Positions 24,036 to 36,478 of a DNA stretch of 64,000 nt are shown piece after piece. How positions within the stretch are numbered: the first letter of the stretch is position 1; each line of letters starts with the position of its first letter. The notes below the pieces were generated by a model. The model had not been told where the DNA came from, searched no databases, and saw nothing but the letters and a program-made list of their open reading frames with translations. The DNA is from Mycobacterium sp. 1465703.0 (lineage in GTDB: Bacteria; Actinomycetota; Actinomycetes; Mycobacteriales; Mycobacteriaceae): positions 1-64,000 of the forward strand of contig NZ_LZKU01000135.1 in the NCBI RefSeq assembly GCF_001672975.1. The letters are read 5' to 3'. The position numbers were made by a program, and so were the translations under genes.

Positions 24036-25289
24036 GTGGCTGAGCGATTCGTGGTGACTGGTGGCAACCGGTTGTCAGGCGAAGTCGCAGTAGGGGGCGC
24101 AAAAAACAGCGTGCTCAAGCTGATGGCCGCGGCGCTGCTGGCCGAAGGCACCAGCACGATCACCAATTGCCCCGACATCCTCGACGTACCGCTGATGGCA
24201 GAGGTGCTGCGGGGCCTGGGCGCAACGGTCGAACTGGACGGTGACGTCGCCCGGATCACCTCGCCGGATGAGCCGAAATACGATGCCGACTTCGCCGCGG
24301 TGCGGCAGTTCCGGGCGTCGGTGTGCGTGTTGGGACCGCTGGTCGGCCGGTGCAAGCGCGCCCGCGTCGCGCTCCCGGGCGGCGACGCCATCGGATCGCG
24401 TCCCCTGGACATGCATCAGGCCGGCCTGCGCCAACTCGGTGCGCAATGCAACATCGAGCACGGATGTGTGGTGGCACAGGCCGATACGTTGCGCGGCGCG
24501 GAGATTCAGTTGGAGTTCCCCTCGGTGGGAGCCACCGAGAACATTCTGATGGCCGCGGTCGTGGCCGAGGGTGTCACCACCATTCATAACGCGGCGCGCG
24601 AGCCCGATGTGGTGGATCTGTGCACGATGCTGAACCAGATGGGCGCGCAGGTCGAAGGCGCGGGTTCGCCGACGATGACCATCACCGGGGTCCCGCGGCT
24701 GCATCCGACCGAGCATCGCGTGATCGGGGACCGCATCGTCGCCGCCACCTGGGGGATCGCCGCCGCGATAACCCGCGGAGACATCTCGGTGACCGGCGTC
24801 GACCCGGCACACCTGCAGGTGGTGCTGCACAAGTTGCACGACGCCGGCGCGACCGTGACCCAGACGGACAACAGCTTCCGGGTGACGCAGTACGAGCGCC
24901 CGAAGGCGGTCAATGTCGCGACGCTGCCATTCCCCGGATTCCCGACCGACCTGCAGCCGATGGCGATTGCCCTGGCGTCGATTGCCGACGGGACGTCGAT
25001 GATCACCGAGAACGTTTTCGAGGCGCGCTTTCGCTTCGTTGAAGAAATGATTCGCCTTGGCGCCGATGCCCGGACCGACGGACACCATGCCGTCGTACGG
25101 GGTCTGCCGCAATTATCGAGTGCGCCGGTCTGGTGTTCGGACATCCGCGCCGGCGCCGGCCTGGTGTTGGCCGGGCTTGTCGCCGACGGAGACACCGAGG
25201 TTCACGACGTCTTCCACATCGATCGGGGCTACCCGTTGTTCGTGGAAAACCTGGCGATTTTGGGAGCGGAGATCGAGCGGGTACAGTAA
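24036..25289 (+). CDS. murA: UDP-N-acetylglucosamine 1-carboxyvinyltransferase
   Basis: First committed step of peptidoglycan synthesis: adds enolpyruvate from PEP to UDP-GlcNAc. 417 residues, EPSP-synthase fold. The N-terminal [10 protein letters not shown] has the catalytic lysine. The active-site loop reads [13 protein letters not shown], with Asp117 where fosfomycin-sensitive enzymes have Cys, as in other mycobacteria. FPTDLQPM and RFRFVEEM are family motifs. GTG start. The rRNA promoters follow, the standard slow-grower arrangement. Confidence 0.97.
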   Translation: MAERFVVTGGNRLSGEVAVGGAKNSVLKLMAAALLAEGTSTITNCPDILDVPLMAEVLRGLGATVELDGDVARITSPDEPKYDADFAAVRQFRASVCVLGPLVGRCKRARVALPGGDAIGSRPLDMHQAGLRQLGAQCNIEHGCVVAQADTLRGAEIQLEFPSVGATENILMAAVVAEGVTTIHNAAREPDVVDLCTMLNQMGAQVEGAGSPTMTITGVPRLHPTEHRVIGDRIVAATWGIAAAITRGDISVTGVDPAHLQVVLHKLHDAGATVTQTDNSFRVTQYERPKAVNVATLPFPGFPTDLQPMAIALASIADGTSMITENVFEARFRFVEEMIRLGADARTDGHHAVVRGLPQLSSAPVWCSDIRAGAGLVLAGLVADGDTEVHDVFHIDRGYPLFVENLAILGAEIERVQ

Positions 25290-25347
25290 CCAAAGTCAGT
25301 GCCCCACAAGCGCGGTCACCAACGCGAAGGTGGACGAAAGCGGGGCC

Positions 25348-25377
25348 TTGACTCCCTCGCTGGATTGGTACTAGCCT
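25348..25377 (+). promoter_or_regulatory. rRNA operon upstream promoter (P1)
   Basis: TTGACT at 25348-25353 and TAGCCT at 25372-25377, spaced 18 bases, lie 59 bp after murA. This is the position of the first of two rrn promoters in slow-growing mycobacteria. Confidence 0.7.
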
Positions 25378-25423
25378 GGCACGGCTGCTCCCGAGACGGT
25401 CTCTAGAAGATCAAAACCGGGAG

Positions 25424-25453
25424 TTGACTTACCTGCCGGATCTGTATTAAGCT
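25424..25453 (+). promoter_or_regulatory. rRNA operon promoter (PCL1-type)
   Basis: TTGACT at 25424-25429 and TAAGCT at 25448-25453, spaced 18 bases, followed by GGCAGGGTTG. The core resembles the conserved-leader promoter of M. tuberculosis rrn as I recall it. Transcription probably begins near 25460. Confidence 0.8.
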
Positions 25454-25484
25454 GGCAGGGTTGCCCCAAAACGGGCGAAACAAG

Positions 25485-25523
25485 TGTTGTTTGAGAACTC
25501 AATAGTGTGTTTGGTCTTTTTAT
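25485..25523 (+). promoter_or_regulatory. rrn leader boxA/boxC-type antitermination region
   Basis: TGTTGTTTGAGAACTC followed by AATAGTGTGTTTGG is the strongly conserved leader block of actinobacterial rRNA operons, carrying a boxA-like element for Nus-dependent antitermination. Confidence 0.65.
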
Positions 25524-25539
25524 TTTGTTGTTGTTTTTT

Positions 25540-25576
25540 GGCCATACTTAAACACTCCCCGTGTGTCGGTATGGCC
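25540..25576 (+). promoter_or_regulatory. rrn leader hairpin
   Basis: GGCCATAC (25540-25547) pairs with GTATGGCC (25569-25576), and inner ACAC pairs with GTGT around TCCCC. A second small stem, CCTCG/CGAGG, is at 25631-25645 just before 16S. These are probably processing or folding elements of the pre-16S leader. Nothing else was seen in the 25290-25648 gap. Confidence 0.5.
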
Positions 25577-25648
25577 GTTTATTTGATGCCAGTTTTTGGC
25601 GTCTTGTCAGGTATCTCTGATTTGAATTCACCTCGTTCTGCGAGGAGA

Positions 25649-30576
<4,928 letters not shown>

Positions 30577-30654
30577 ACAATCGCAACCACAGTCCATTCC
30601 GACGGCAATTTGCCGCGGAACACCACACCCCCCACCAAACAAATTTAAATAGAG

Positions 30655-30769
30655 TTACGGCGGCCACAGCGACAGGGAAACGCCCGGTCCCATTCCGAAC
30701 CCGGAAGCTAAGCCTGTCAGCGCCGATGATACTGCCCACACGGGTGGAAAAGTAGGACACCGCCGAACA
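30655..30769 (+). rRNA. rrf: 5S ribosomal RNA
   Basis: About 115 nt from TTACGGCGGCCACAGCG to CACCGCCGAACA, whose ends pair. Internal CGCCCGGTCCCATTCCGAAC and GGAAGCTAAGCC are conserved 5S blocks. It lies 80 bp after 23S and closes the operon. Confidence 0.95.
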
Positions 30770-30775
30770 TACACA

Positions 30776-30805
30776 AAAACACCCCCGGCAACGGGGGTGT
30801 TTTTG
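30776..30805 (+). terminator. Strong intrinsic terminator, probably bidirectional
   Basis: ACACCCCCG (30779-30787), loop GCAA, CGGGGGTGT (30792-30800), then T5 and preceded by A5. The nine-pair stem plus A and T runs on both sides should stop the rrn transcript and also the converging ogt transcript, whose stop lies 22 bp away. Confidence 0.9.
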
Positions 30806-30827
30806 CATTCTCGACTATTGCATTTTT

Positions 30828-31325
30828 CTAATCGAATAGCGTCAAGTTCGCGCTCACCGCGCTGCGCTCCAAATCGAGCAGTGTTCGCTTTCGGTTGAGT
30901 CCGCCACCGTAGCCGGTGAGGCTGCCGTTGGCGCCGATTACCCGGTGGCACGGGACGACGATGGCGATCGGGTTGTGGCCATTGGCCAGTCCCACAGCGC
31001 GCGCGGACCCCGAAGCTCCGATCTGATCGGCAATCTGTCCGTATGAGCGCGTCTCCCCATAGGGGATCGTCAGCAGCGCCTGCCAAACTCGCCGCTGGAA
31101 TTCGGAGCCGTGCAGATCAAATGCGAAGTCGAAATCGATGCGCTCGCCGGCGAAATATGCGGCCAGTTGTTCGACGGCCTCGCTGAACGCCTGCGGGTTC
31201 GGCGACCAGTCGGTGCGGCTCGGTTCGTAGGTCTGGTCGACCATCCGCAGATGGGTCAACACCGAGCCGTGGCCGGCCAGGGTGAGCAGTCCGATCGGGC
31301 TGTCGATGGTGCGGTACTCGATCAT
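30828..31325 (-). CDS. ogt: Methylated-DNA--protein-cysteine methyltransferase
   Basis: Suicide repair protein taking the alkyl group from O6-alkylguanine onto its own cysteine. The active-site motif is NPIAIVVPCHRVIGANG, the helix-turn-helix DNA-binding part is TIPYGETRSYGQIADQIG, and the asparagine hinge is present. 165 residues, same as M. tuberculosis Ogt. Its ATG overlaps the alkA stop (TGA within CATGA on the minus strand), so the pair is translationally coupled as an adaptive-response operon. Confidence 0.96.
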   Translation of the reverse strand: MIEYRTIDSPIGLLTLAGHGSVLTHLRMVDQTYEPSRTDWSPNPQAFSEAVEQLAAYFAGERIDFDFAFDLHGSEFQRRVWQALLTIPYGETRSYGQIADQIGASGSARAVGLANGHNPIAIVVPCHRVIGANGSLTGYGGGLNRKRTLLDLERSAVSANLTLFD

Positions 31326-32809
31326 GCGACCTCCTGTGGCGGCCAATGGTTTACCGGATGTTCGAGAGTGGTCCAAAGGTATTGCGTGGCATACGAACGC
31401 CAGGGCCGCCACCGGATGCTGCGCTCGACAAGCGCGCGTTCATCCGACGGCAGTCCCAGCTGTTTGGCGGCCAGACGCAGACCGAGGTCGCTGGCGGGAA
31501 ACGCGTCGGGATCGCCGAGGCCGCGCATCGCAATCACTTCGGCGGTCCAGGGACCCACCCCGGGCAACGCGAGCAATTGGCTTCGGGCACTTTCCCAGTC
31601 GCACCCGGTGTCCAGCACGATGCTGCCGTCGGCGAGGCCGGCGACCAAGGCGCTCAGTGTCCGTTGTCGGGCCTTGGGCACCGCCAGATGAACGGGGTCG
31701 ATTTCGGCGAGCTGCTCGACAGAGGGAAATGTGTGGGTCAAGGTTTTCTCGGGGTCGTTGACCGGCTGCCCGTAGGCGGCGACCAGGCGGCCCGCATGGG
31801 TGCTCGCCGCCTTGGTAGAGACCTGCTGGCCCAGCACGGCGCGGACCGCGAGTTCGGCTTCGTCGACCGTGCGGGGGATCCGCTGTCCGGGGGCCTTGGC
31901 GACAACGGCACAGAATTCCGCGTCCGCGCTGAGCGCTTCGTCGACGGCCTGCGGGTCGGCATCGAGGTCCAGCAGCCGCCGGCAACGCGCGATAGCCGTT
32001 GTGAGATCGCGGAAGTCGTCGAGCACCAGCACACAGCGGACATGATCGGCGGCTGGGGTCAGGCTGACGATCGCGTTGCCGAACGGCAGGCGCAGGGTGC
32101 GGCGGTACGCTCCGTCGCGGACTTCCTCGCAACCGGGCACCGTGCCCGCCGCCAGGTGACCGAACACACCGGTATAGCCGAAGGGCGTGCGTACCGGCAG
32201 CCGAAGGCACACTGTGCCAGGCGATTTCGGCTCCGGAGCGGAGCGTGTGGCTGCGCGTTGGCGCAGCGCGCTCGGCGTATTCTCGAAGACCGAACGCACG
32301 GTGTCGTTGAACTGACGGATGCTGGAAAAACCGGCGGCGAATGCGACGTCGCCGAACGGCAGGTCAGTGGTTTCGATCAAGACACGGGCGGTCTGTGCCC
32401 GTTGTGCGCGGGCCAGCGCGAGTGGGCCCGCCCCAAGTTCGGCCTGCAACAGCCGCTCCAGCTGTCGGGCGGTGTAGCCGAGATGGGCGGCCAGGCCGCC
32501 GACACCTTCCCGGTCCACCGTGCCGTCGGCAATCAGCCGCATCGCCCGCGCCACCAGGTCTCCGCGCACGTTCCATTCCGGAGACCCGGGGGAGGCGTCG
32601 GGGCGGCACCGCTTGCACGCCCGAAAGCCGGCCCGCTGAGCGGCGGCCGCGGTCGGGTAAAACCGCACGTTACGAGCGAACGGCGGCCGCACCGGGCAGC
32701 TGGGCCGGCAGTAGATCCGGGTGGTCAGCACCGCGGTGACAAACCAGCCGTCGAACCGGGCGTCCTTGGACTGGACGGCGCGGTAGCAGCGTTCGAAATC
32801 GTCGTGCAC
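31322..32809 (-). CDS. alkA: Ada-type regulator fused to DNA-3-methyladenine glycosylase (AdaA-AlkA)
   Basis: Three modules: an N-terminal Ada methyl-phosphotriester domain with the zinc cysteines in YCRPSCPVRPP and ACKRCRPD; an AraC helix-turn-helix region (about 80-190, AAGFSSIRQFNDTVR); and a C-terminal AlkA glycosylase with HhH motif LLALPGVGPWTAEVIAMRGLGDPDAFPASD containing the catalytic Asp. Alkylation of the first domain should switch on the operon, and the glycosylase removes 3-methyladenine. Start GTG at 32807-32809 (VHDDFERC) matches M. tuberculosis; 495 residues. Confidence 0.95.
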   Translation of the reverse strand: MHDDFERCYRAVQSKDARFDGWFVTAVLTTRIYCRPSCPVRPPFARNVRFYPTAAAAQRAGFRACKRCRPDASPGSPEWNVRGDLVARAMRLIADGTVDREGVGGLAAHLGYTARQLERLLQAELGAGPLALARAQRAQTARVLIETTDLPFGDVAFAAGFSSIRQFNDTVRSVFENTPSALRQRAATRSAPEPKSPGTVCLRLPVRTPFGYTGVFGHLAAGTVPGCEEVRDGAYRRTLRLPFGNAIVSLTPAADHVRCVLVLDDFRDLTTAIARCRRLLDLDADPQAVDEALSADAEFCAVVAKAPGQRIPRTVDEAELAVRAVLGQQVSTKAASTHAGRLVAAYGQPVNDPEKTLTHTFPSVEQLAEIDPVHLAVPKARQRTLSALVAGLADGSIVLDTGCDWESARSQLLALPGVGPWTAEVIAMRGLGDPDAFPASDLGLRLAAKQLGLPSDERALVERSIRWRPWRSYATQYLWTTLEHPVNHWPPQEVA

Positions 32810-32957
32810 GCTTCCAGCGTTACACCGAGCCACCGACAAGACTGGCGGAAAAGCGACATCGTCGTGGAATGTTCCGGTAGCTGCTTAACCGGCCTCCAGC
32901 GATCCAATCGGCTTTCTCGCCGATTCGAGGTATTTCCGACCGCTCGATGGTATTTAC

Positions 32958-32973
32958 TGTGATCCGGCTCACT
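32958..32973 (+). promoter_or_regulatory. CRP-type cAMP-receptor-protein site
   Basis: TGTGATCCGGCTCACT matches the palindrome TGTGA-N6-TCACA used by mycobacterial CRP (Rv3676 type) except for the last base. It lies 51 bp before the diguanylate cyclase start and about 150 bp from the alkA start. It may activate or repress either gene; the nearer one is favoured. Confidence 0.6.
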
Positions 32974-33024
32974 AACTTCGGTGTGGCCCGGTAGGGGTGA
33001 GTGCGTTCGGGGAAAGGCGAACCG

Positions 33025-34098
33025 ATGATGTCGCTGGCGACGTGGTGGGGCCGAGATGACCACTTCGACTGGCTGACAGGCTATTTGCAAGCACATGGCC
33101 TCAGCACTAGCACCCGCCGGGTTCTCGCGGTGGTGGGCGCCTCCTTGGTGTTGGTGCCGATCAATGTGTGGTGCGGCCCTGTCCCGTTGTATCCGCATCT
33201 GGCGTTGACGGTCTCGGTCGTGTCCGGTGTGCTGGGACTGGGCATGGCGGTGCTGTGGTTGTCCGGATGGCCCACTCGGCGGCAATCCATTTTTTTCGTG
33301 ATGACCGGCTGCGTATCCATCGCCGGCGGTTGTCTGTGGCAACCCCAGCCACTCATCGGGCTGATGGCATGTTCGGCGCTGTCGGTGACCGGCGGCTACA
33401 TCGCGTTCTTTCACACAGCCAGGCTGATGTCGCTGAACTTCGTGCTGGCCGGCACGATCGGGGCCTGGCAAGCGGTGCGCCTGGCCGCTGTCGGGCATAC
33501 GGTGCTGGCCTTCACCGGTTACTTTCTGGTCCTGGAACTCAACGTTGTCGTTCCGCTTGCCATCCAGGTCGTGGTGCGCGCCCTGTGGGTGGACCTGCTG
33601 CGCGCCAATCGCGATCCGCTCACCGGCTTGCTGAATCGGCGAGCCTGTAACCAGGCCGTCGTCGGCCGGATGCTGGCCGGCGCCCATCACATGTTTCTGG
33701 CGGTGGCCATGGTCGATCTGGACCGCTTCAAAGAGCTCAACGACACCCGCGGGCACGCCGCCGGCGACGAGGCGCTCATCGCGGTGGCGGGCACCCTGAC
33801 CACTGCATGCGGGGAGACTGCCCTGGTCGGGCGCGTCGGCGGCGAGGAGTTTCTGGTCGCTGACATCGTGACGACAGAACAGCTGACGGGCTGGGGTCGA
33901 CAGCTGTGTGACGCCGTTGCCGGAATAAACGCATCCGTGACCGCCAGCGTCGGCATCGCCACCGTGGCGTTGAGCAACATCGTCTCCGAATATGCCGAGC
34001 ATGCGTTTCACCAGTTGGTCGCCCATGCCGACACCGCGATGTATGAAGCCAAACGGTGCGGCGGCAACCGAACCCGCCATCACCAACTCGCGGTCTGA
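33025..34098 (+). CDS. Membrane-bound GGDEF diguanylate cyclase
   Basis: Predicted to make c-di-GMP from two GTP. Six hydrophobic segments occupy about residues 33-180, with a short cytosolic N-terminus. The GGDEF domain runs from about 196 (NRDPLTGLLNRRACN), through MVDLDRFKELNDTRGHAAGDEAL, to the A-site motif GGEEF at 272-276, so catalysis should be intact. The RxxD inhibitory site five residues before it is degenerate (Gly and Ala replace Arg and Asp). ATG at 33025 follows GGGGAAAGGCG; the in-frame GTG at 33001 is less likely. Not part of the corresponding M. tuberculosis locus as I recall. Confidence 0.9.
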   Translation: MMSLATWWGRDDHFDWLTGYLQAHGLSTSTRRVLAVVGASLVLVPINVWCGPVPLYPHLALTVSVVSGVLGLGMAVLWLSGWPTRRQSIFFVMTGCVSIAGGCLWQPQPLIGLMACSALSVTGGYIAFFHTARLMSLNFVLAGTIGAWQAVRLAAVGHTVLAFTGYFLVLELNVVVPLAIQVVVRALWVDLLRANRDPLTGLLNRRACNQAVVGRMLAGAHHMFLAVAMVDLDRFKELNDTRGHAAGDEALIAVAGTLTTACGETALVGRVGGEEFLVADIVTTEQLTGWGRQLCDAVAGINASVTASVGIATVALSNIVSEYAEHAFHQLVAHADTAMYEAKRCGGNRTRHHQLAV

Positions 34099-34120
34099 GT
34101 CATACCCGGGCGCCCACTTG

Positions 34121-35002
34121 TCAGCCGTGGTGTTCGACGGCCGCTGCGGCCGCAATGAAGTCGCGTGCCGAGCGAGACAGCGGTCGACCGGAATTCCAGA
34201 CCATGCCGACATCGCGGTAGGCGTCCGTGTCGGTCAGCCGCAGCACCCGCACTCCGGGTGCGTCATCGCTGCCGTCGATGGGCATCAGGCTGATACCCAG
34301 CCCCGCGCCGACCAGTCCCGCGGCCGTCGTGAGAGTCGGCGCTTCCAAGCCGATCCGGGGCCGGAACTGCGCCGCGGCGCAGAGCTCATCGAGCAGCCGT
34401 CGCATGCCGAATCCGACTCGCATGGTCACGAAAGGCTCGTCGGCCAGATCGGCCATGGATACCGCCGCGACGCCCGAGAAGCGGGGATCATCCGGGACGG
34501 CGACGCCGAGCCGTTGACGAAACAGGCTGCGCCAAGCCAACGCTCGTTTGCGCGGCCGTGGTGATACCACTCCGATGTCGACGGCGTCGGATTGCACCCG
34601 ATCGCCGACCGATTCGGCGGCCCCCTCCTCCAGCGTGAAAGTCACTCGCGGAGACGATTCCCGGAACCTGGCGATCAAGCGCGGCACCACGGTCGACCCG
34701 AACGAACTCAGAAAAGCCAACCGGATCTCGCTGACGGCCGGATTTGTCAGGTCATCGATCGCGCGCCTTGCTGAATCAAGCTCCAACTGAGCCCGCCGTG
34801 CGTGCTCGTAGAAGATTCGGCCATAGGTGTTGAGGGCGAGTCGCCTGCCGTGGCGGTCGAACAGCGAGGCTCCCACTCGCTGTTCCAGCCGCGCCAGCAT
34901 CCGGGTCAGCGTCGGCTGTGCGACGTGAAGTTGCTCGGCCGCCGACGTGACGTGCTGCAACTCGGCGAGTGTGATGAACCACTCGTAGTCGCCATCGGCC
35001 AT
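34121..35002 (-). CDS. LysR-family transcriptional regulator
   Basis: N-terminal winged helix-turn-helix (EWFITLAELQHVTSAAEQLHVAQPTLTRML) followed by a linker helix and a periplasmic-binding-protein-like effector domain (EIRLAFLSSFGSTVVPRLI, DIGVVSPRPR, ISLMPI). 293 residues from ATG at 35000-35002, chosen because GAGGTGG lies just upstream; the GTG at 35011 would sit inside that site. Divergent from the MFS gene at 35087, so it probably controls that exporter and itself. Effector unknown. Confidence 0.9.
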   Translation of the reverse strand: MADGDYEWFITLAELQHVTSAAEQLHVAQPTLTRMLARLEQRVGASLFDRHGRRLALNTYGRIFYEHARRAQLELDSARRAIDDLTNPAVSEIRLAFLSSFGSTVVPRLIARFRESSPRVTFTLEEGAAESVGDRVQSDAVDIGVVSPRPRKRALAWRSLFRQRLGVAVPDDPRFSGVAAVSMADLADEPFVTMRVGFGMRRLLDELCAAAQFRPRIGLEAPTLTTAAGLVGAGLGISLMPIDGSDDAPGVRVLRLTDTDAYRDVGMVWNSGRPLSRSARDFIAAAAAVEHHG

Positions 35003-35016
35003 CGCTGCCACCTCAA

Positions 35017-35039
35017 CTTATGCGCCTTATGCATCATAA
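35017..35039. promoter_or_regulatory. LysR-type operator (T-N11-A) in the divergent gap
   Basis: TTATGCATCATAA (35027-35039) is a palindrome with the LysR T-N11-A spacing. A direct half-site CTTATGC at 35017 repeats at 35026. The site lies in the 84-bp gap between the regulator and the MFS transporter. Confidence 0.6.
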
Positions 35040-35086
35040 ACCGCGAAATAATTCATTTCCTTTTAGACGGCAAGACCCGAAGCATC

Positions 35087-36310
35087 ATGAGCATGCCTAA
35101 CGTTGCCGTCGCGCATCGCGCCGGAACCAAGGGATTCCGGCGCATGACCGCCGCGCTGTACGGCGCCGGACTGGCCAGTTTCGCCGCGATGTACTGCACG
35201 CAGGCCCTGCTTCCGGAGTTGTCGGCGTCGTACCGGATCGGCCCTGCCGCCGCCGCGTTGACGGTCTCGTTGACGACGGGCATGTTGGCGCTGTCGATCA
35301 TTCCGGCGAGTGTGCTTTCCGAGCGCTACGGGCGCATCACCGTGATGCTGACCTCGGGGCTGGTGTCCAGTGGCATCGGACTGTTGTTGCCGTTGAGCCC
35401 CACCCTTGGCGTTCTGCTGGTGGGACGTGCATTGCATGGCGTTGCGCTCGCCGGCATACCCGCGGTCGCCATGGCCTTCCTCGCCGAGGAGGTGCACGCC
35501 TCGTCGCTCGGTTCGGCGATGGGCCGGTATGTTGCCGGGACCACGGTGGGAGGACTGGTCGGGCGGATCGTGCCGTCTCTGGTCGTCGACATCAGCAACT
35601 GGCGGATCGCGCTGCTGGCCTGCTCGGCGGCGACGCTGACCGGCACCGCGGTGTTCGCCGTTCTGGTGCCCCGCTCGCAGTTCTTCACCCCCAAGGCGGT
35701 GGGTGTGCGCGACACCATGCGCAACCTCGTCGCGCACGTGCGAAACCCCGTGTTGCTCAAGCTTTTTGCGTTGGGATCTGTACTGATGGGGGGATTCGTC
35801 ACGGTCTACAACTACCTGGGGTACCGCCTGACCGACCAGCCCTACGGATTGACATCCTCGGTGGTCGGCCTGTTGTTCGTGCTGTATCTGGTGGGCACCT
35901 GGACGTCGGTCGTGGCGGGACGGCTCGCCGACCGCCGGGGCCGCTGGCTCGTGCTCGGCGCCGCGTTGCCGATCACCGTGACCGGTCTGCTGCTCACCGT
36001 CCCGCACGCACTGGTCGTGGTCGTCATCGGTGTCGGCGTGTTCACCGGCGGATTCTTCGCCGCGCACACCGTTGCCAGTGGCTGGGTGGGCGCGCTGGCA
36101 CGCCGGGACCGCGCGGAGGCGTCCGCGCTGTATCTGTTCAGCTACTACCTGGGCGGGTCGGTGGCCGGCGCCGTGGGTGGTCTTGTCTACGGCGTGGGCG
36201 GCTGGCCGGCAACGGCGTGGTTTGTGGGCGCGCTGTTGTTGGCCGGATTTTTACTCGTAGCGCTCCTGGTGAGGGCAACCGCGACGGCACCGCTCAGTGT
36301 CCCGTCATAG
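35087..36310 (+). CDS. MFS transporter (YnfM/arabinose-efflux-like exporter)
   Basis: 407 residues with 12 hydrophobic segments. The loop 2-3 motif appears as SVLSERYGRITVMLTSG and its second-half copy as GRLADRRGRWLVLG, with a central cytosolic stretch near residue 200. Family members export sugars or small drugs; the substrate is not predictable. ATG at 35087 is the first good start after the operator; earlier in-frame codons run antisense through the lysR gene. Probably under the divergent LysR protein. Confidence 0.88.
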   Translation: MSMPNVAVAHRAGTKGFRRMTAALYGAGLASFAAMYCTQALLPELSASYRIGPAAAALTVSLTTGMLALSIIPASVLSERYGRITVMLTSGLVSSGIGLLLPLSPTLGVLLVGRALHGVALAGIPAVAMAFLAEEVHASSLGSAMGRYVAGTTVGGLVGRIVPSLVVDISNWRIALLACSAATLTGTAVFAVLVPRSQFFTPKAVGVRDTMRNLVAHVRNPVLLKLFALGSVLMGGFVTVYNYLGYRLTDQPYGLTSSVVGLLFVLYLVGTWTSVVAGRLADRRGRWLVLGAALPITVTGLLLTVPHALVVVVIGVGVFTGGFFAAHTVASGWVGALARRDRAEASALYLFSYYLGGSVAGAVGGLVYGVGGWPATAWFVGALLLAGFLLVALLVRATATAPLSVPS

Positions 36311-36334
36311 CCCGGGCTAACGTGTGTGGTTCGT

Positions 36335-36478
36335 TCAGTTGCTGAGCAACTGGGTCACCTTCGTCAGAAGTTCGCCGATGCCATACGCGAAGGGCAGGGC
36401 GACCCAGAGCCACGCCAGCGCGGTCAGGCCGGCTTGGACTCGCCGATCGAGGGGCGACGTAGCGTTCGACGTGGTCAT
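36335..36478 (-). CDS. MFS transporter small subunit (47 aa)
   Basis: One membrane helix (about residues 17-36, LTALAWLWVALPFAYGIGELL region) follows a short basic N-terminus, ending VTQLLSN. Its ATG overlaps the stop of the OFA transporter as ATGA, so the two are translationally coupled. Small proteins of this kind are found next to oxalate/formate-type MFS transporters and are annotated as transporter small subunits; a stabilising or assembly role is inferred. Easily missed because of its size. Confidence 0.8.
   Translation of the reverse strand: MTTSNATSPLDRRVQAGLTALAWLWVALPFAYGIGELLTKVTQLLSN

Noticed and set aside
31346..32962. 538-residue plus-strand ORF opposite alkA
   Set aside because: Antisense to a clear Ada-AlkA protein; no domains.
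34802..35086. N-terminal extension of the MFS transporter from 34802
   Set aside because: It reads antisense through lysR and the operator; no membrane or signal features.
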